From positions 14,445,259 to 14,509,258 of the forward strand of contig JAMXIF010001210.1 in assembly GCA_028583685.1 (NCBI GenBank): 64,000 nt of DNA, given 5' to 3'. The notes beneath the pieces were generated by a model. The model had not been told where the DNA came from and did not search any database. It was given only the letters and a program-made list of their open reading frames with translations. Shown in pieces: positions 1-10,435 of this stretch. How positions within the stretch are numbered: the stretch's first letter is position 1; every line of letters starts with the position of its first letter. The position numbers and the translations under genes were made by a program. The stretch comes from Petaurus breviceps papuanus (Eukaryota; Chordata; Mammalia; Diprotodontia; Petauridae).

Positions 1-1800
1 GAGCCAAAAGAGTTTTCCAGCTGATTGTTACAGAGTCCAGCAGTAGTCTACTCTTGCACAGATCTAAACCCAGGGCAAGAATTTGCAGAGCTCAGTCCAG
101 GGGGACAGCAAACAGACTTTGCCTTGGATCAGATAACTTTAAAAGTTTGCAGGTCTCCAGCCTGTATCTCAGGTCCTGAGATCCTGGAATAATATAATGC
201 TCAGTACCCTCAAAAAATCAGCAACAGGACTAGCCTATCCCTTCATGCAGAAGTGCTACAGAGCCCAGCTCTAAAGTTAAGTCTGAAGTTAGGAAGTAAG
301 TTAGAAGAATTGGTAAATTTAAAAAAAAAATAATTCTAGCATAATGAGTTACTATGGTGGCAGGAACACTCAAGACACAAAGCAGAGAATGACTCCAGAA
401 CATCTATAAGCATTACCTCAGAGAAAAACAGCTTGGACACAAACCCAAGTAGAATTCCTGGAACAGATGAAGGGAGAGTCATTTTTTGAAAAGGGTTAAA
501 ATCATTTTATATATTGAATGAGAGTGCTTGCAGGGGGGAAAAATGGAAAAGAAATGAGAGCTATGTAAGAAGGAACTGGAAAGGGAATTAACAGCTGGGC
601 ACAATGGGTACAAAACCTTATCCAAACAACAAATTCCTTGAAAATTAGAATGGACCACATGGAAGCTGATTACTCTGAGAGTCAACAATAAATATTTAAA
701 AAGAAGCCAAAAAGGCTGAAAAAATAGAATAAAATGTGAGGTATCTCATAGTAAAAAAACAACAGATGTTGGAGAAAGACTGAGGAGAAAAAAGTGTAAG
801 AATCATTGGACTATCTGAACACCATAATCAAAAAAGAAAAAGGGCCTAAACTTCATATTTCAAGAAATCTTAAAAGAAAACTGCCCATATTGCTTTGAAC
901 CAAAGGTCAAAGTACAAATAGAAAGAATTCACCAGTTATCTCCTAAAAGAAACCTCAAAATGAAAACCCCCAGGAACATTGTAGCCAAAATTCAGATCTT
1001 CTAAGTCAGAGAAAAAAATATTACAAGCAGCCAAAAAGAAAAAAGTCAAGTACCAGAGAGCCAACTGTGAGGATCACATCTGATTTGGCAGCCACTACTA
1101 TATAGGAGAAGAAAACCTGGAATATGATACTCTAGAAGGCAAAGGATATGGTCTTACAATTAAGAGTTACTTACTCAGAAAAACTGAGTATAATGCTACA
1201 GCAAAGAAAATAGACTTTTAATGCAATAGAGGACATCTAAGCATTCTTGATGAAAAGACCAGAGCTGTGGAAAAACTTTGAAGTACAAATGCAGGAGTGA
1301 AAAGAAACATGTAAATATAAACATAAAATGTAAACATAAACAAATAGTTATTAAGGACTAAGCTAGAAAAACTGCTTACAACCAAATATTAGGAGATGAT
1401 AAATGTGTCCCTTCTGATCCATATCATCATCAGGGTTCATAGAGAGAGTCCAATTAGACAAGGGTTAGAAGTGGTTCTGTTATATCTTGATGATCTTAAG
1501 AATGGAAAGAGAGAAGAGAGCTAGTGATAATACCAAAGGAAGGAAAGAAAGAAAAGAGTATATTTGAAGCATTTTTGAGAAGCACAGAACAGAACAGAAG
1601 GAAGACCAGTGGGAGAAACAGGAAAGCAAGACAGTTTTGAAATTAACATTTTGGATTTATTAAGTTTTTTTTTTTAAATATAACCTCTACATAATAGAGA
1701 TAATGGTTTTCTATGCAATCCTCTTTTTTCTGTCCTTTGTATAATGGAAATATTCATGTTTATTGGTATGCATAAAGTTTACAATAATAAAAAATAAAAA
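1..1800 (+). mobile_element. Old L1-type ORF1-only LINE (HAL1-like), decayed
   Basis: The stretch is a diverged relative of the three younger HAL1-like copies in this window. Between about 780 and 1310 it follows their ORF1 in order: the 'IIGLSE' RRM start (about 800-820), an 'ENCPY.FEPK' segment (about 875-910), a 'LQAAKKK' segment (about 1020) and a segment like the 'KIEYHV..FQ' end (about 1180-1250). Stops and shifts are frequent, so it is not coding. It ends in an A-rich tail near 1775-1800 and no ORF2 homology follows, which fits a half-LINE rather than a truncated L1. The first 700 bases are presumed to be the 5' part and are only weakly recognisable. The 5' end lies outside the window. 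Confidence 0.6.
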
Positions 1801-1819
1801 TCACAAGTAAAAAAGAAGA

Positions 1820-3289
1820 CAGCAATTAGTGAAGAACTTTAAACATCAGAGGAGTTTAAATTTGACCCTGGAAGTAACAGGTAGACACTGGAATTTATTG
1901 AGATGGAGTTTTATATGTGTACTGTGCATGTGTGTGTATGTGTGTGCATGTGTGCGTGTGTTAAATGTGTGTGTGTATCCCCCTACTGGATATATTTATA
2001 TACCTTTTCCCTCCTATTTCACTGTCGAGTAAAATGTATTTCTATGCTTGAATCAGTGTGTATTTTGTCTGTATTCTTCCCTCTTTTGATGATTTCAGAT
2101 GAAAATGAGGTGAGACATCTAGTTTAGGAAAATCACTTTTTTATAGATATTTGGAGGATGGATTGGAGTGGGGAGAAACTTGGAGAAGGGAGACTGATTA
2201 GAGGCTATTACAATAATCCAGGATAGAAAGGATGAAGACCTGAACCAAGGTAATGGCTATGTGAATGAAGAAAAGGTGTTGAAGTCATTAAATAAGACAA
2301 TTAAGAGATTTGACAATTAATTGAATATGTAGAGTGAGAGTGAGGAATTGAGATGATGCCAAAGATACAAACCTCGGTCAGTGGGAGGATGGTGGTGCCC
2401 TTGATAGAAACAAAAAAATGTTCAGAGAGATGTTGGTTTGGGAAAAAGATTAATTGTGTTTGGGCTGTTCTGAGTTTGAGATGCCTGTAGATATCCAGAA
2501 CAAAATGTCTAGTAGGCAAACAGTTGGTGATACGGGATTGGAACTCAAACACATAAGAGTCATTTGCATACAGATGATAACGGAACCCATAGGGAGCTGA
2601 TGAGATCACCAAATGAGGTAATATAAAGGGAAACTAGAAAAAGGCACAGGACAGAACCCTGGGGGGTACTCATAGTTAGTGGGAATGGGATGGATAAAGA
2701 TTCAGCAAAGGAACGAAAAGGAACCACATGGGGAGACAGAAACAGACAGAGATTGGGACAGAGAGAAAGAAGGCCTTGTCATGGGTATCCAGAGAGAAGA
2801 GAGCCTCCAGGAGGAGAGGGTGGTCAGCATCATCAAAGGCCACAGAGCGGTCAAAAAAGATGAGACTGAGCAAAGCCCCTAAATCTGGCAAGTAAGAGAT
2901 CATTGCTGTCTTGGCACAGTATTGTTTCAGTTGAAGGATGAGGTCAGAAGCCAGCCTAAAGAGAATTTAGAAGAGAGTGAGAGAAAAAACAAGTTGAGTC
3001 ATTGAATAGGGATGACTTTTTCAAGGAGTTTAGCTCTGAAGGAATGTAAAGATATAGGATAATGGCTGATAGGATCTAATGAGGATTTTGTTTTTAAGGA
3101 GAGGGGAGACAGACATTTTTGTAGACTATAGGGAAGGAACTAGTATGTAAGGAGAGATTAAAGATTAGAGAGTTGGGATGATGAATTCAGTCGGGTGGAG
3201 AAGAGAGACAGGATAGGATCAAGGGTAATGGAGAGGGGTTAGTTTTAACAAGGGGAAAGGCCACTTTGTCAGTGATTGGAGAGGATAGG
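1820..3289 (-). mobile_element. L2 LINE, reverse-transcriptase part
   Basis: Read on the minus strand this is L2-clade LINE ORF2. The frame near 2301-2612 contains 'GFRYHLYANDS', a decayed form of the RT catalytic YADD region, followed by 'LQSRITNCL' and 'HLKLRTAQTQLIFFP' as in L2. The frame near 2676-2903 contains 'FFDRSVAFDDADHPLLLEALFSL', which is the L2 'LDLSAAFDTVDHPLLL' block. The 3' part continues down to about 1820, interrupted by a short TG-rich tract (1922-1976). The protein is broken by many stops and shifts. The element resumes beyond the LTR at 3828-3889 and perhaps again after 6750. Confidence 0.8.
1922..1976. repeat. Imperfect (TG)n microsatellite
   Basis: Alternating TG with CA/TA interruptions, lying inside the 3' part of the minus-strand L2. 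Confidence 0.9.
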
Positions 3290-3827
3290 TGTGGCAGCAA
3301 GCATCCCAAGCATCCTCAGGGTTTGCTGCCAACACAGGTTCTTACATCTGCTTTGTTAAAGGAAAGTAACTCAAAATGGGTTAACAAGCTTACTTTAATC
3401 AGTCAAACATATATCTTTTACTTCGTTCAGGGGAAAAAGGTCAGCACCCTGAACTTCAAAGTATACAGGCAGAATTATTAAGACAGAAACAGCTCAAGTA
3501 GACAGCTTTCCAAATTGTCCAACCATTACATCCATACCAAATCACCACCTGGGTTTCAACATCTGGGTTTTTCAAAGCCGGGGAGCTCTGGACAATGGTT
3601 TCCCAGAATCCATATCAAATCACAGAACACTTCTCAAAGTGAGCCCCAAAACAAAGCTACACATCAGGGCTTATATAGCCTTCTCCTGGCTCAGAGAATG
3701 TAACAACCTTATCGACCCACTGGCCAATCAAAAAGTATCTACTGAAAAACAAGCCTCCCACCCCAGGCTCCAGGTGCACTTTAGCCTAGGGGCAGGGAAG
3801 ATCTTTAAAATTTACATTCCCATTACA
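3290..3827 (-). mobile_element. Solo LTR of an endogenous retrovirus-like element, copy 1
   Basis: About 538 bases beginning with TG and ending with CA when read on the minus strand. On that strand there is a 'GCTATATAAGCCC' TATA-like promoter and an ATTAAA-type polyadenylation signal further on, the layout of an LTR. A diverged second copy of the whole unit lies at about 52404-52957 in the opposite orientation. The flanking five bases (atagg and atatg) are a plausible duplicated target. It sits inside the minus-strand L2. No internal retroviral region is attached, so it is a solo LTR fossil; the class was not determined. Confidence 0.7.
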
Positions 3828-3889
3828 ATATGTTATAATATCAAAGGGATGTAAGGTGAAGATAAAGGAAAAGTGGGAGCTCTTGGGGA
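3828..3889 (-). mobile_element. L2 fragment continuing past the LTR
   Basis: Purine-rich sequence that appears to continue the same minus-strand L2 interrupted by the LTR; too short for a firm match on its own. Confidence 0.4.
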
Positions 3890-4734
3890 AATGGCCCTGA
3901 CTTTTTTTCTTTTTTTTTTTCACTTTTCTCTCTTTTTTATTTTTTAGTTTACATCATTCATTTCCACAAGATTTTGAGTTACAAGTTTTCCCCCATTTTT
4001 TCTCTCCCCACCACCCCAAAATACTGATCCCACTGAATATCCCCTCCCCCAATCTGCTCTCTCCCATATCTTCCCCCATCCCCTCCAGTAGGGCATGGTG
4101 AATCTCTACGCCCCAGTGCCTATATATATATATTAAACATTGATTTTAAAACTTTGAATTCCAGATTCTTTCCCTTCCTCCTTGTCACCCACCATTATTG
4201 GGAAGGTAAGCATAGGTTGTACATGTGTAGCTAAGTAAAACATTTCCATAGTGAATATATTATGAAAGACTGACTATATTTCCCTCCATCCTATCCCACC
4301 CCCAACTTGTTCTATTCTCTACTTTGATCCTGTCCCTTTTCAAAAGTGGGTGCTTCCAACTTCCCTCCCCCCAGCCAGCCCTCCCTTCCACTGTCCCCCC
4401 TCTTACCCTTCCCCCCTACTCTCTTGTAGAGTGAGATACCCTATTTAGTGTGTATGTCATTCCCTCCCTAAGCCAAATTCAATGAGAATAAAGTTAACTC
4501 ATTCCCTGCCTCCTCTTCTCCTCCATTGTAACAGTTTTCTCTTGCTTCTTCTATATGGGATAGTTTACCCCATTCTGTCTCTCCCAATCTCCTCTCATTA
4601 TATTCCTCTCTCACCTCTTAATTTCACCTTTTAATATCATCCCTAATGGTCCTGTGCCCTTTGTCTATGTATACCTGTACACATATATACACATACTCAC
4701 ATATATATTCATACGCCCATATACCCTCTTACAT

Positions 4735-4735
4735 A

Positions 4736-4774
<39 letters not shown>

Positions 4775-4884
4775 NNNNNNNNNNNNNNNNNNNNNNNNNN
4801 NNNNNNNNNNNNNNNNNNNNNNNNNNNNNNNNNNNNNNNNNNNNNNNNNNNNNNNNNNNNNNNNNNNNNNNNNNACACACACAT
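4735..4884. repeat. (CA)n microsatellite with 100-base assembly gap
   Basis: CA repeats run into exactly 100 N (4775-4874), the usual marker for a gap of unknown size, and resume for ten bases. The array lies in the 3' UTR of HAL1-like copy A, in the same place where copies B and C have mixed TATG/TGTA sequence, so it grew from that seed after insertion. Confidence 0.95.
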
Positions 4885-5013
4885 TTCTATTCCCTTCAAC
4901 TATTCTCATACTGAGAAAAGTTTCATAAGTTACAATTATTGTTTTTCCATGTAGGAATGTTAATATTTCAACTTTGATAAGTTCTTTATGATTTCTTTTC
5001 TCTGTTTACCTTC

Positions 5014-6078
5014 TCATGCTTCTCTTGCTTCTTGTATCTGAATGTCAAATTTTCTATTTAATTCTGGTTTTTTCAGCAAGAATGCTTGAAAGTCCTCTAT
5101 TCCACTGAATGACCATATTTTCCCCTGAAACATAATACTCAATTTTGCTGGGTAGGTGATTCTTGGTTTTAATCCCAGCTCCTTTGACCTCTGGAATATC
5201 ATATTCCAAGTCCTTTGATCTCTCAGTGTAGAAGCTGCCAGGTCCTGTGTTATCCTGATTGTGTTTCCACAGTATTGAAATTGTTTCCTCCTGATTGCTT
5301 GTAATATTTTCTCCTTGATCTGGGGATTCTGGAACCTGGCTATAATATTTCTAGGAATTTTCTTTTTGAAATCTTTTTAGGAGGTGATTGGTGGATTCTT
5401 TCAACTCTATTTTGCCCTCTGGTTCTAAAATATCAGGGCAATTTTCCTTGAGAATTTCTTGAAGGATGATTTCTAGGTTCTTTTATTGATCATGACTTTC
5501 AGAGAGTCCAATAATTTTTAAATTATCTCTCCTGGATCTATTTTCCAGGTCAGTGGTTTTTCCCATGAGATATTTCATATTGCCTTCTATTTTTTCATTT
5601 GTTTGGATCTGTTTAATAGTATCTTGATTTCTCATAAAGTCACTAGCTTCCATTTGCTCCAGTCTAATTCTGAAGCAATGATTCTCTTCAGTGAGCTTTT
5701 CAGATTCTTTTTTCTATCTGGCAAATTCGTCTTTTTTAAGGCATTCTTCTCCTCATTGCCTTTTTGAGCCTCTTCTGCCATTTGAGTTGGTTTATTTTTT
5801 AAGGTGTTATTTTCTTCAGTCAGGTTGTTGAGTCTCATTTCGTAATTTTCTTGCATTGTTCTCATTTCTCTTCCCAATTTTTCCTCCACTTCTCTTATTT
5901 GGTTTTCAAAATCCTTTTTAAGCTCCTCTATGTCCTGTAACCAGCTCATAGTTTTCATGGAAGCTTTTGTTGCAGGAGTTCTGACTTTGCTGTCTTCCTC
6001 CTGTTCCATGCCCTGATCCTTTTTGTCCCCCAAATGGGAGTCTAATGTTGGATTGCTCTGTTTGCTTTGCTTGCTCAT
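5014..6078 (-). pseudogene. L1-type ORF1 of HAL1-like copy A (broken)
   Basis: On the minus strand translation begins MSKQSKQSNPTLDSHLGDKK and runs through a charged segment, then a coiled coil (IREVEEKLGREMRTMQENY..., LTEENNTLKNK). A frame change near 5720 and more changes follow. The end is clear in another frame: 'KELGLKPRITYPAKLSIMFQ' then 'GIEDFQAFLLKKPELNRKF', which corresponds to the C-terminal domain of L1 ORF1p (human 'ISYPAKLSFISEGEIKYF'). ORF1p is the RNA-binding trimeric chaperone of L1. This copy keeps the 'KKDFENQ' residues before the coiled coil that copies B and C have lost. Confidence 0.85.
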
Positions 6079-6769
6079 GTTGCCACTCAATTACTTGACT
6101 TTTGAGCTTTTTGCCACAGTAGAAGTCTGCTACCAGAAAGGGGAGCTTCATCCCAATTTCTGGGGTTTTCACAGCTGCTGGAGCTATTAGTGGGGTGCCC
6201 TCTCTGAAGTCTCAACACACTGTGGCAAGCTGGTCATGCACCCCAGGACTTCCACTGTATACAGCAATCCAGAACCAAGCAGGTTAGAACAAGAGCGATT
6301 ACCCCTCCGACTGGTCACTTAGTCCCCCTACAATCTGCAGGCCAGGAGCTCTGAAGCAGCATGGCCACAGAGCCCCAGCTGCTTCTTGCCCTGGGGGCAA
6401 AGGCCGGAATGAACTCCCAAACTCCCTGTTCCTGCAAAGTCTACACTGACTTCTCACTTTGTCTTTGGCATCTATGGGTTGGTAATTCTGAAAACTGCCA
6501 CAGCTGCTGGTGATCTGAAGTTCCTCCAGCTGGCAGCTGGTCAGGCTGTCCTGAGGCTAAAACCTCAGGCTCCCAGAGGGGTTTGGCTTGGCTCCCAGAG
6601 CACTGCGCTGGCCCCTTCCTGCTGACCTGCTGGGCTGTCTTGAGTGGGAGGTTAGCTTCTCTCTGCAATTTGTGTGTTTTGTATCTTCAAAGTTTGTCTA
6701 GAGTCATTTTTTACATGAATTGGAGGAGGTGGAAGCCCAATGGCCCTGATTTTTAAGTTGAAGTATGAG

Positions 6770-6772
<3 letters not shown>

Positions 6773-6820
<48 letters not shown>
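6773..6820. repeat. (TA)n microsatellite
   Basis: About 24 uninterrupted TA units just outside copy A. Confidence 0.97.
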
Positions 6821-6825
<5 letters not shown>

Positions 6826-7169
6826 GCAGAAAGGATGGCAGGTAGAGCTTAAGTGAAGCCTATGTAGGGAAGTGAAGATTTGGAGTAGCCCCTGTAGTAA
6901 GTGGCAAAGAGAGTTACTTTGGGAGGGGAAAGGGGATTGTCTTGCTGCAATGAAGGCCCATTCAAAATTAGCTGAATAAATGTGTATTGACTGACTGACT
7001 AAGTGGGGCTCATAGGCACTAAGACACTAGTGCTCTACAGATCTTCCCCCCCCTTCTTTTCCCCACTTTTCCAAACCAGAGTCCTCATAACTATCAATGG
7101 GCAAATATTTCTGTTAACTTTGAAAGGATCCAGTTAGTTACTCATCTTTCAACTTAATACAATTTAATT

Positions 7170-7690
7170 CAACAAACATTTGTTAGAAACCTGCTAGTTA
7201 CACAACACTGTGTTAGATGCTAGGGATAAAAGGAAGGAATAAAGGGAAAAGGAGGGAAAAGGGGGGATAAATCTCTGCCCTAGAGGAGTTTATGTTTTGA
7301 TGGTGGTATCAGGAATATGTCATATACAGAGATGAATGAATATTAGAGAATTTGAGGAGAGAACAAATAACCAGGGAGATCAGGAAAAGCATCCCATAGG
7401 AGATGGTACCTGAACTGAAACTTCTAGAAAGCTAAGGATTGTAAGAGGCAGAGCATTGAGGCCAGTTTGGTTGCAATGTACAGTTAATGAAGATAAATAA
7501 TATGAAATAAATCTGGAAAGATAGGTAGATGACTTTAAATGCCAAGCTGAAGTTAAAATTTATATTTTAACCTAGGGTTAAAAGGTAGCCATTGAAGACT
7601 TTGGAGCTTGGTAGAAGATAGATTAGAATGGAGAAACTAGTTTCAAGGAGACCAGTTAGTTGGCTATTACAGGAAAAGTCCATTCATCAC
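7170..7690 (-). mobile_element. L2 LINE 3' end
   Basis: Starts with the reverse of the L2 3' terminus (aacaaacatttgttaga, then 'cactgtgttagatgctaggg') and continues with the L2 3' UTR and late ORF2 region, including 'aaatgccaagctgaag'. Diverged and without a usable frame. Confidence 0.75.
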
Positions 7691-7799
7691 TCTGCATTTT
7701 TTGTGTTGCTATTCATTTAACAGAAAAAGCAAGAGGATTTTCTTAAAATATTTTTATACAACTATTGATAATAGCATTTTGTTGTTGTTATTATTAATA

Positions 7800-8375
7800 T
7801 GTTCTATTATATATATAGTTTTCCTACTACTGAGTCAACTCAGCATTCCAAGTATAAATCCAAGTGATATGGTCCTGTAGTCCCTGTCATTTTATTTAAA
7901 AATTTTGTGTCAATGTTTATTAGGAATGCTGCTGTTTTGACTCCTTGGTTTTGGTAGGAAGAACATATCTGTCTCATAAAAGGATTTAGTAAGATTTATT
8001 TTCCTGTTTTTTGCAGAGTTTGTATGACATTGGAATTAATTACTTTGAAGATCTGATAGAATTGGCTAGTAGAGCCATCTGGTCCCTGGATACTTTTCTT
8101 TGGGAGTTCATTTATGGACTTGTTAAATTCCTTTTCCTGATTTTGAATTATTTAAAATGTCTATTTCTTGTTCTGTTAATCTGGATATTTTAGTAAACAT
8201 TCATTTCATTTAAGTCATCTGTTCCATTAGCATAATAGTTTCTAAAAATTTCCTTTATTTCTTCATTTGTTATGAATTCTCCTTTTTTATTTTTGATACT
8301 AGAAATTTGGTTTCCTCTTCCTTTTTAAAAAATCAAATCAGCTAATCATTTGTTTATTTTATTGCTTTTTTGTAG
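7800..8375 (-). mobile_element. L1 ORF2 reverse-transcriptase fragment
   Basis: The plus strand reads like antisense L1 ORF2: 'gtcaatgtttattaggaatg', 'ctcataaaaggatttagtaa', 'gccatctggtccctgga' (antisense of the SGPDG-type motif) and 'ccttttttatttttgatac'. Old and broken. Confidence 0.75.
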
Positions 8376-8500
8376 CAGAAAAAAAGGAAATAATCTACAT
8401 TTCCAATAGTAGGGAAATGGCTGAACCAATTGTAGTCTACTAATATAATAAAATACTCTAGCATGATAAAAATAGAAATATGAAGGAATATAAAACAGAA
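8376..8500 (+). mobile_element. L1 ORF2 C-terminal fragment
   Basis: 'tccaatagtagggaaatggc' followed by the antiquated 'ATGGAATACTAT' block of the L1 ORF2 C terminus (here 'ataaaatactctagcatga'). A short fragment in the opposite orientation to its neighbour. Confidence 0.55.
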
Positions 8501-8504
8501 AAAA

Positions 8505-8745
8505 TAGATAGAGAGCCGGCCTTAGTGTTAGGAAGGCTTGGATTTCACTCTCTTCTCTGCCACATACTGCCTATATGATTGTGGGCAAGTCCCTTAATGT
8601 TTTAATGCTCCAAGAAACTCTTTAAGACTATAAGTTGCAGAAAAGGCACCTGTCTGCATTGATAGAAGTTCCTCACTGAGAGCCCCCTATAACTAATAAA
8701 ATTATAAGTCCGATTCTATCTACTATCACCTCCAATAGAAAAGTA
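8505..8745 (+). mobile_element. MAR1-type CORE-SINE
   Basis: 'gagagccggccttagtgtta' head, 'atgattgtgggcaagtccct' core-type segment, then 'ctataagttgcagaaaaggc' and 'gttcctcactgagagccccc' as in marsupial MAR1-like SINEs. A second member lies at about 37555-38300. Confidence 0.6.
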
Positions 8746-9259
8746 TGCTAAATAATGCAAACTAAAGAAAGGAAAATTTGGAAAACATATATACACATTT
8801 AATATAACTACATATTTTTAGGTGCTTATGAATACAAATGGACAAAAGAAGAGAGCAGAAAGGGACTTTGAGGACATAATGGAATAACTATTATTACAAA
8901 GTTTTGAAAATTGAAAAAAAGTATGCATTGTTTCATCTTGGCTTGTTAAACTTAAAAATTAAATTAATTTTTAAAAATGAGTTGTCTGGTTAAATTAAAT
9001 TTTAAATTTAATTTGTTTTCATGAAAAATAAAAAGAAGTATGCTTCAGAGGACATGAAGAAATAGCAAGACCAAAAACAAGTAGTTGTGTGCTGGTGTCA
9101 GCTTGAATTTGTTCATAAAAAGCTAGTGTTAAATTTTTAGTGTGAGCATTTACACCCCAGAAATGAGCGAACGCTATATATCAGGGCTTGGTTTATTTTC
9201 TTTTTTACTGACTGAGATAATGGAAAAAGTGGTAATAATGCACATTAAATTTAAAATGT

Positions 9260-9428
9260 AGGAGCAGCTAGGTGGCACAGTGAATAGAGCACGGGCCCTG
9301 GAGTCAGGAGGATCTGGGTTCAGATCCAGCTTCAGATATTTAACACACACACACACAAAACTAGGCATGTGACCTTGGGCAAGTCACAACTCCAATTGCC
9401 CTCCAAAAAAGAAAAAAAGGCAAAAAAA
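9260..9428 (+). mobile_element. tRNA-headed SINE with CA linker
   Basis: Head 'gcagctaggtggcacagtga' with A-box-like and B-box-like ('ggttcagatcc') segments, then (CA)n at the linker (9341-9356), 'gtgaccttgggcaagtcaca' and an A-rich tail. The flanks 'ttaaaatgta' and 'ttttaatgta' look like an imperfect target-site duplication. Confidence 0.85.
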
Positions 9429-9444
9429 ATTTTTTTTAATGTAC

Positions 9445-10435
9445 CCAGCTACACTTCCCTCCATGGTTGTTAACATAAGCAGTATCAGCATACCCCTTTA
9501 AATCAGTGTCTTAAGACTGATGGAGAAAAGAAGAAATGAAATAGAAAAATAACTACAAGTTAGATTTTTACTTAGGACCTTCAAGACATTTAATTTTTTT
9601 CTTTTTATTTAATAAAATTATATTATTTATATTAGGGCTTTGGCAGGAGTATGATAAATTCAGACTCAAAAAACTGAGCAAACTGGATTCATATCACTAG
9701 AAAAGTCAGGTAAGCCCTCTATAAATAATGCCTTACTCAGGAACTGCCCACCATGGTTAACAAGCATAGCAAAGAGACAGTTTCCATAACAGTTCACTAT
9801 GAGAGTTGGCCACAAGAGCTACCAACAATGAGGACAAAAGACCTAGGATCTTATTTTTATCAAATAAGAAAGCAAAGGGTAATTTTTTTACTGACATTAT
9901 GAGCGTGATTTGTTTGTTTTCTGCTAATGACAAGTAAAAACTACTTACACAAAAGGCAGATTGATCTTCTCTGGTGAAATAACTGATAAATCATCTCTGG
10001 GTTGTTTCTCTATTCTGGGAGAATAGAGTATATAGAGAGAGAATAGTGGAGGGGTACTAGCCATATGTCAACCTGACATGAAAAATGGAATAATATGATG
10101 TCTTCCAAGGGCATATATCTGTAACATGACAGGAAGTCACCTGAAACTTCACAAAACTAATTAACATTACCCATTTCTGGTAAGTCATATTGAGACAAAA
10201 GATACTGTCAGAAGAAACCTAGAAAACAAAGTTCATAAAATCCAAGGCAAGAAACTGAGGATATTAGAGATGTAGATGAGCTTTTCTTTTCATCATTGTC
10301 ACTAATGGAAGATATAGCATGTAGAAGAAAAAATGAGTTTGGGAAATTAATATCTCATTAATAAGATGTTTTCTGAGAATGATGTTGGAGTTTGGGGAAC
10401 TTTATATATAAACAATAAAAGAAACAGCAGGTATT
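9445..10435. other. No recognisable gene or repeat
   Basis: AT-rich sequence without a long frame or a repeat I can name. Some of it may be decayed L1 upstream of the fragment that starts near 10440. Confidence 0.4.

Larger units (their letters stand above)
3890..6755 (-). mobile_element. HAL1-like ORF1-only LINE, copy A (nearly full length)
   Basis: Insertion flanked by an approximately 16-base target-site duplication: 'aatggccctga' plus a T run at 3890-3906 and 6739-6755. The element therefore occupies about 3907-6738 on the minus strand. Its order is a short-truncated 5' region (its 5' end matches the other copies starting about 50 bases in), an L1-type ORF1 (6078 to 5014), then a 3' UTR of about 1.1 kb containing a C-rich tract on the plus strand (4260-4430) and a CA microsatellite, with a T run marking the poly(A) tail. 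There is no ORF2. It aligns end to end with copies B (10531-13692) and C (47621-50417). The duplication and the RRM-bearing ORF1 show that it was mobilised by L1 machinery. Confidence 0.88.

Noticed and set aside
9260-9330. tRNA gene candidates in SINE heads
   Set aside because: A- and B-box-like segments belong to SINEs with A-rich tails and target duplications; no intact cloverleaf was seen.
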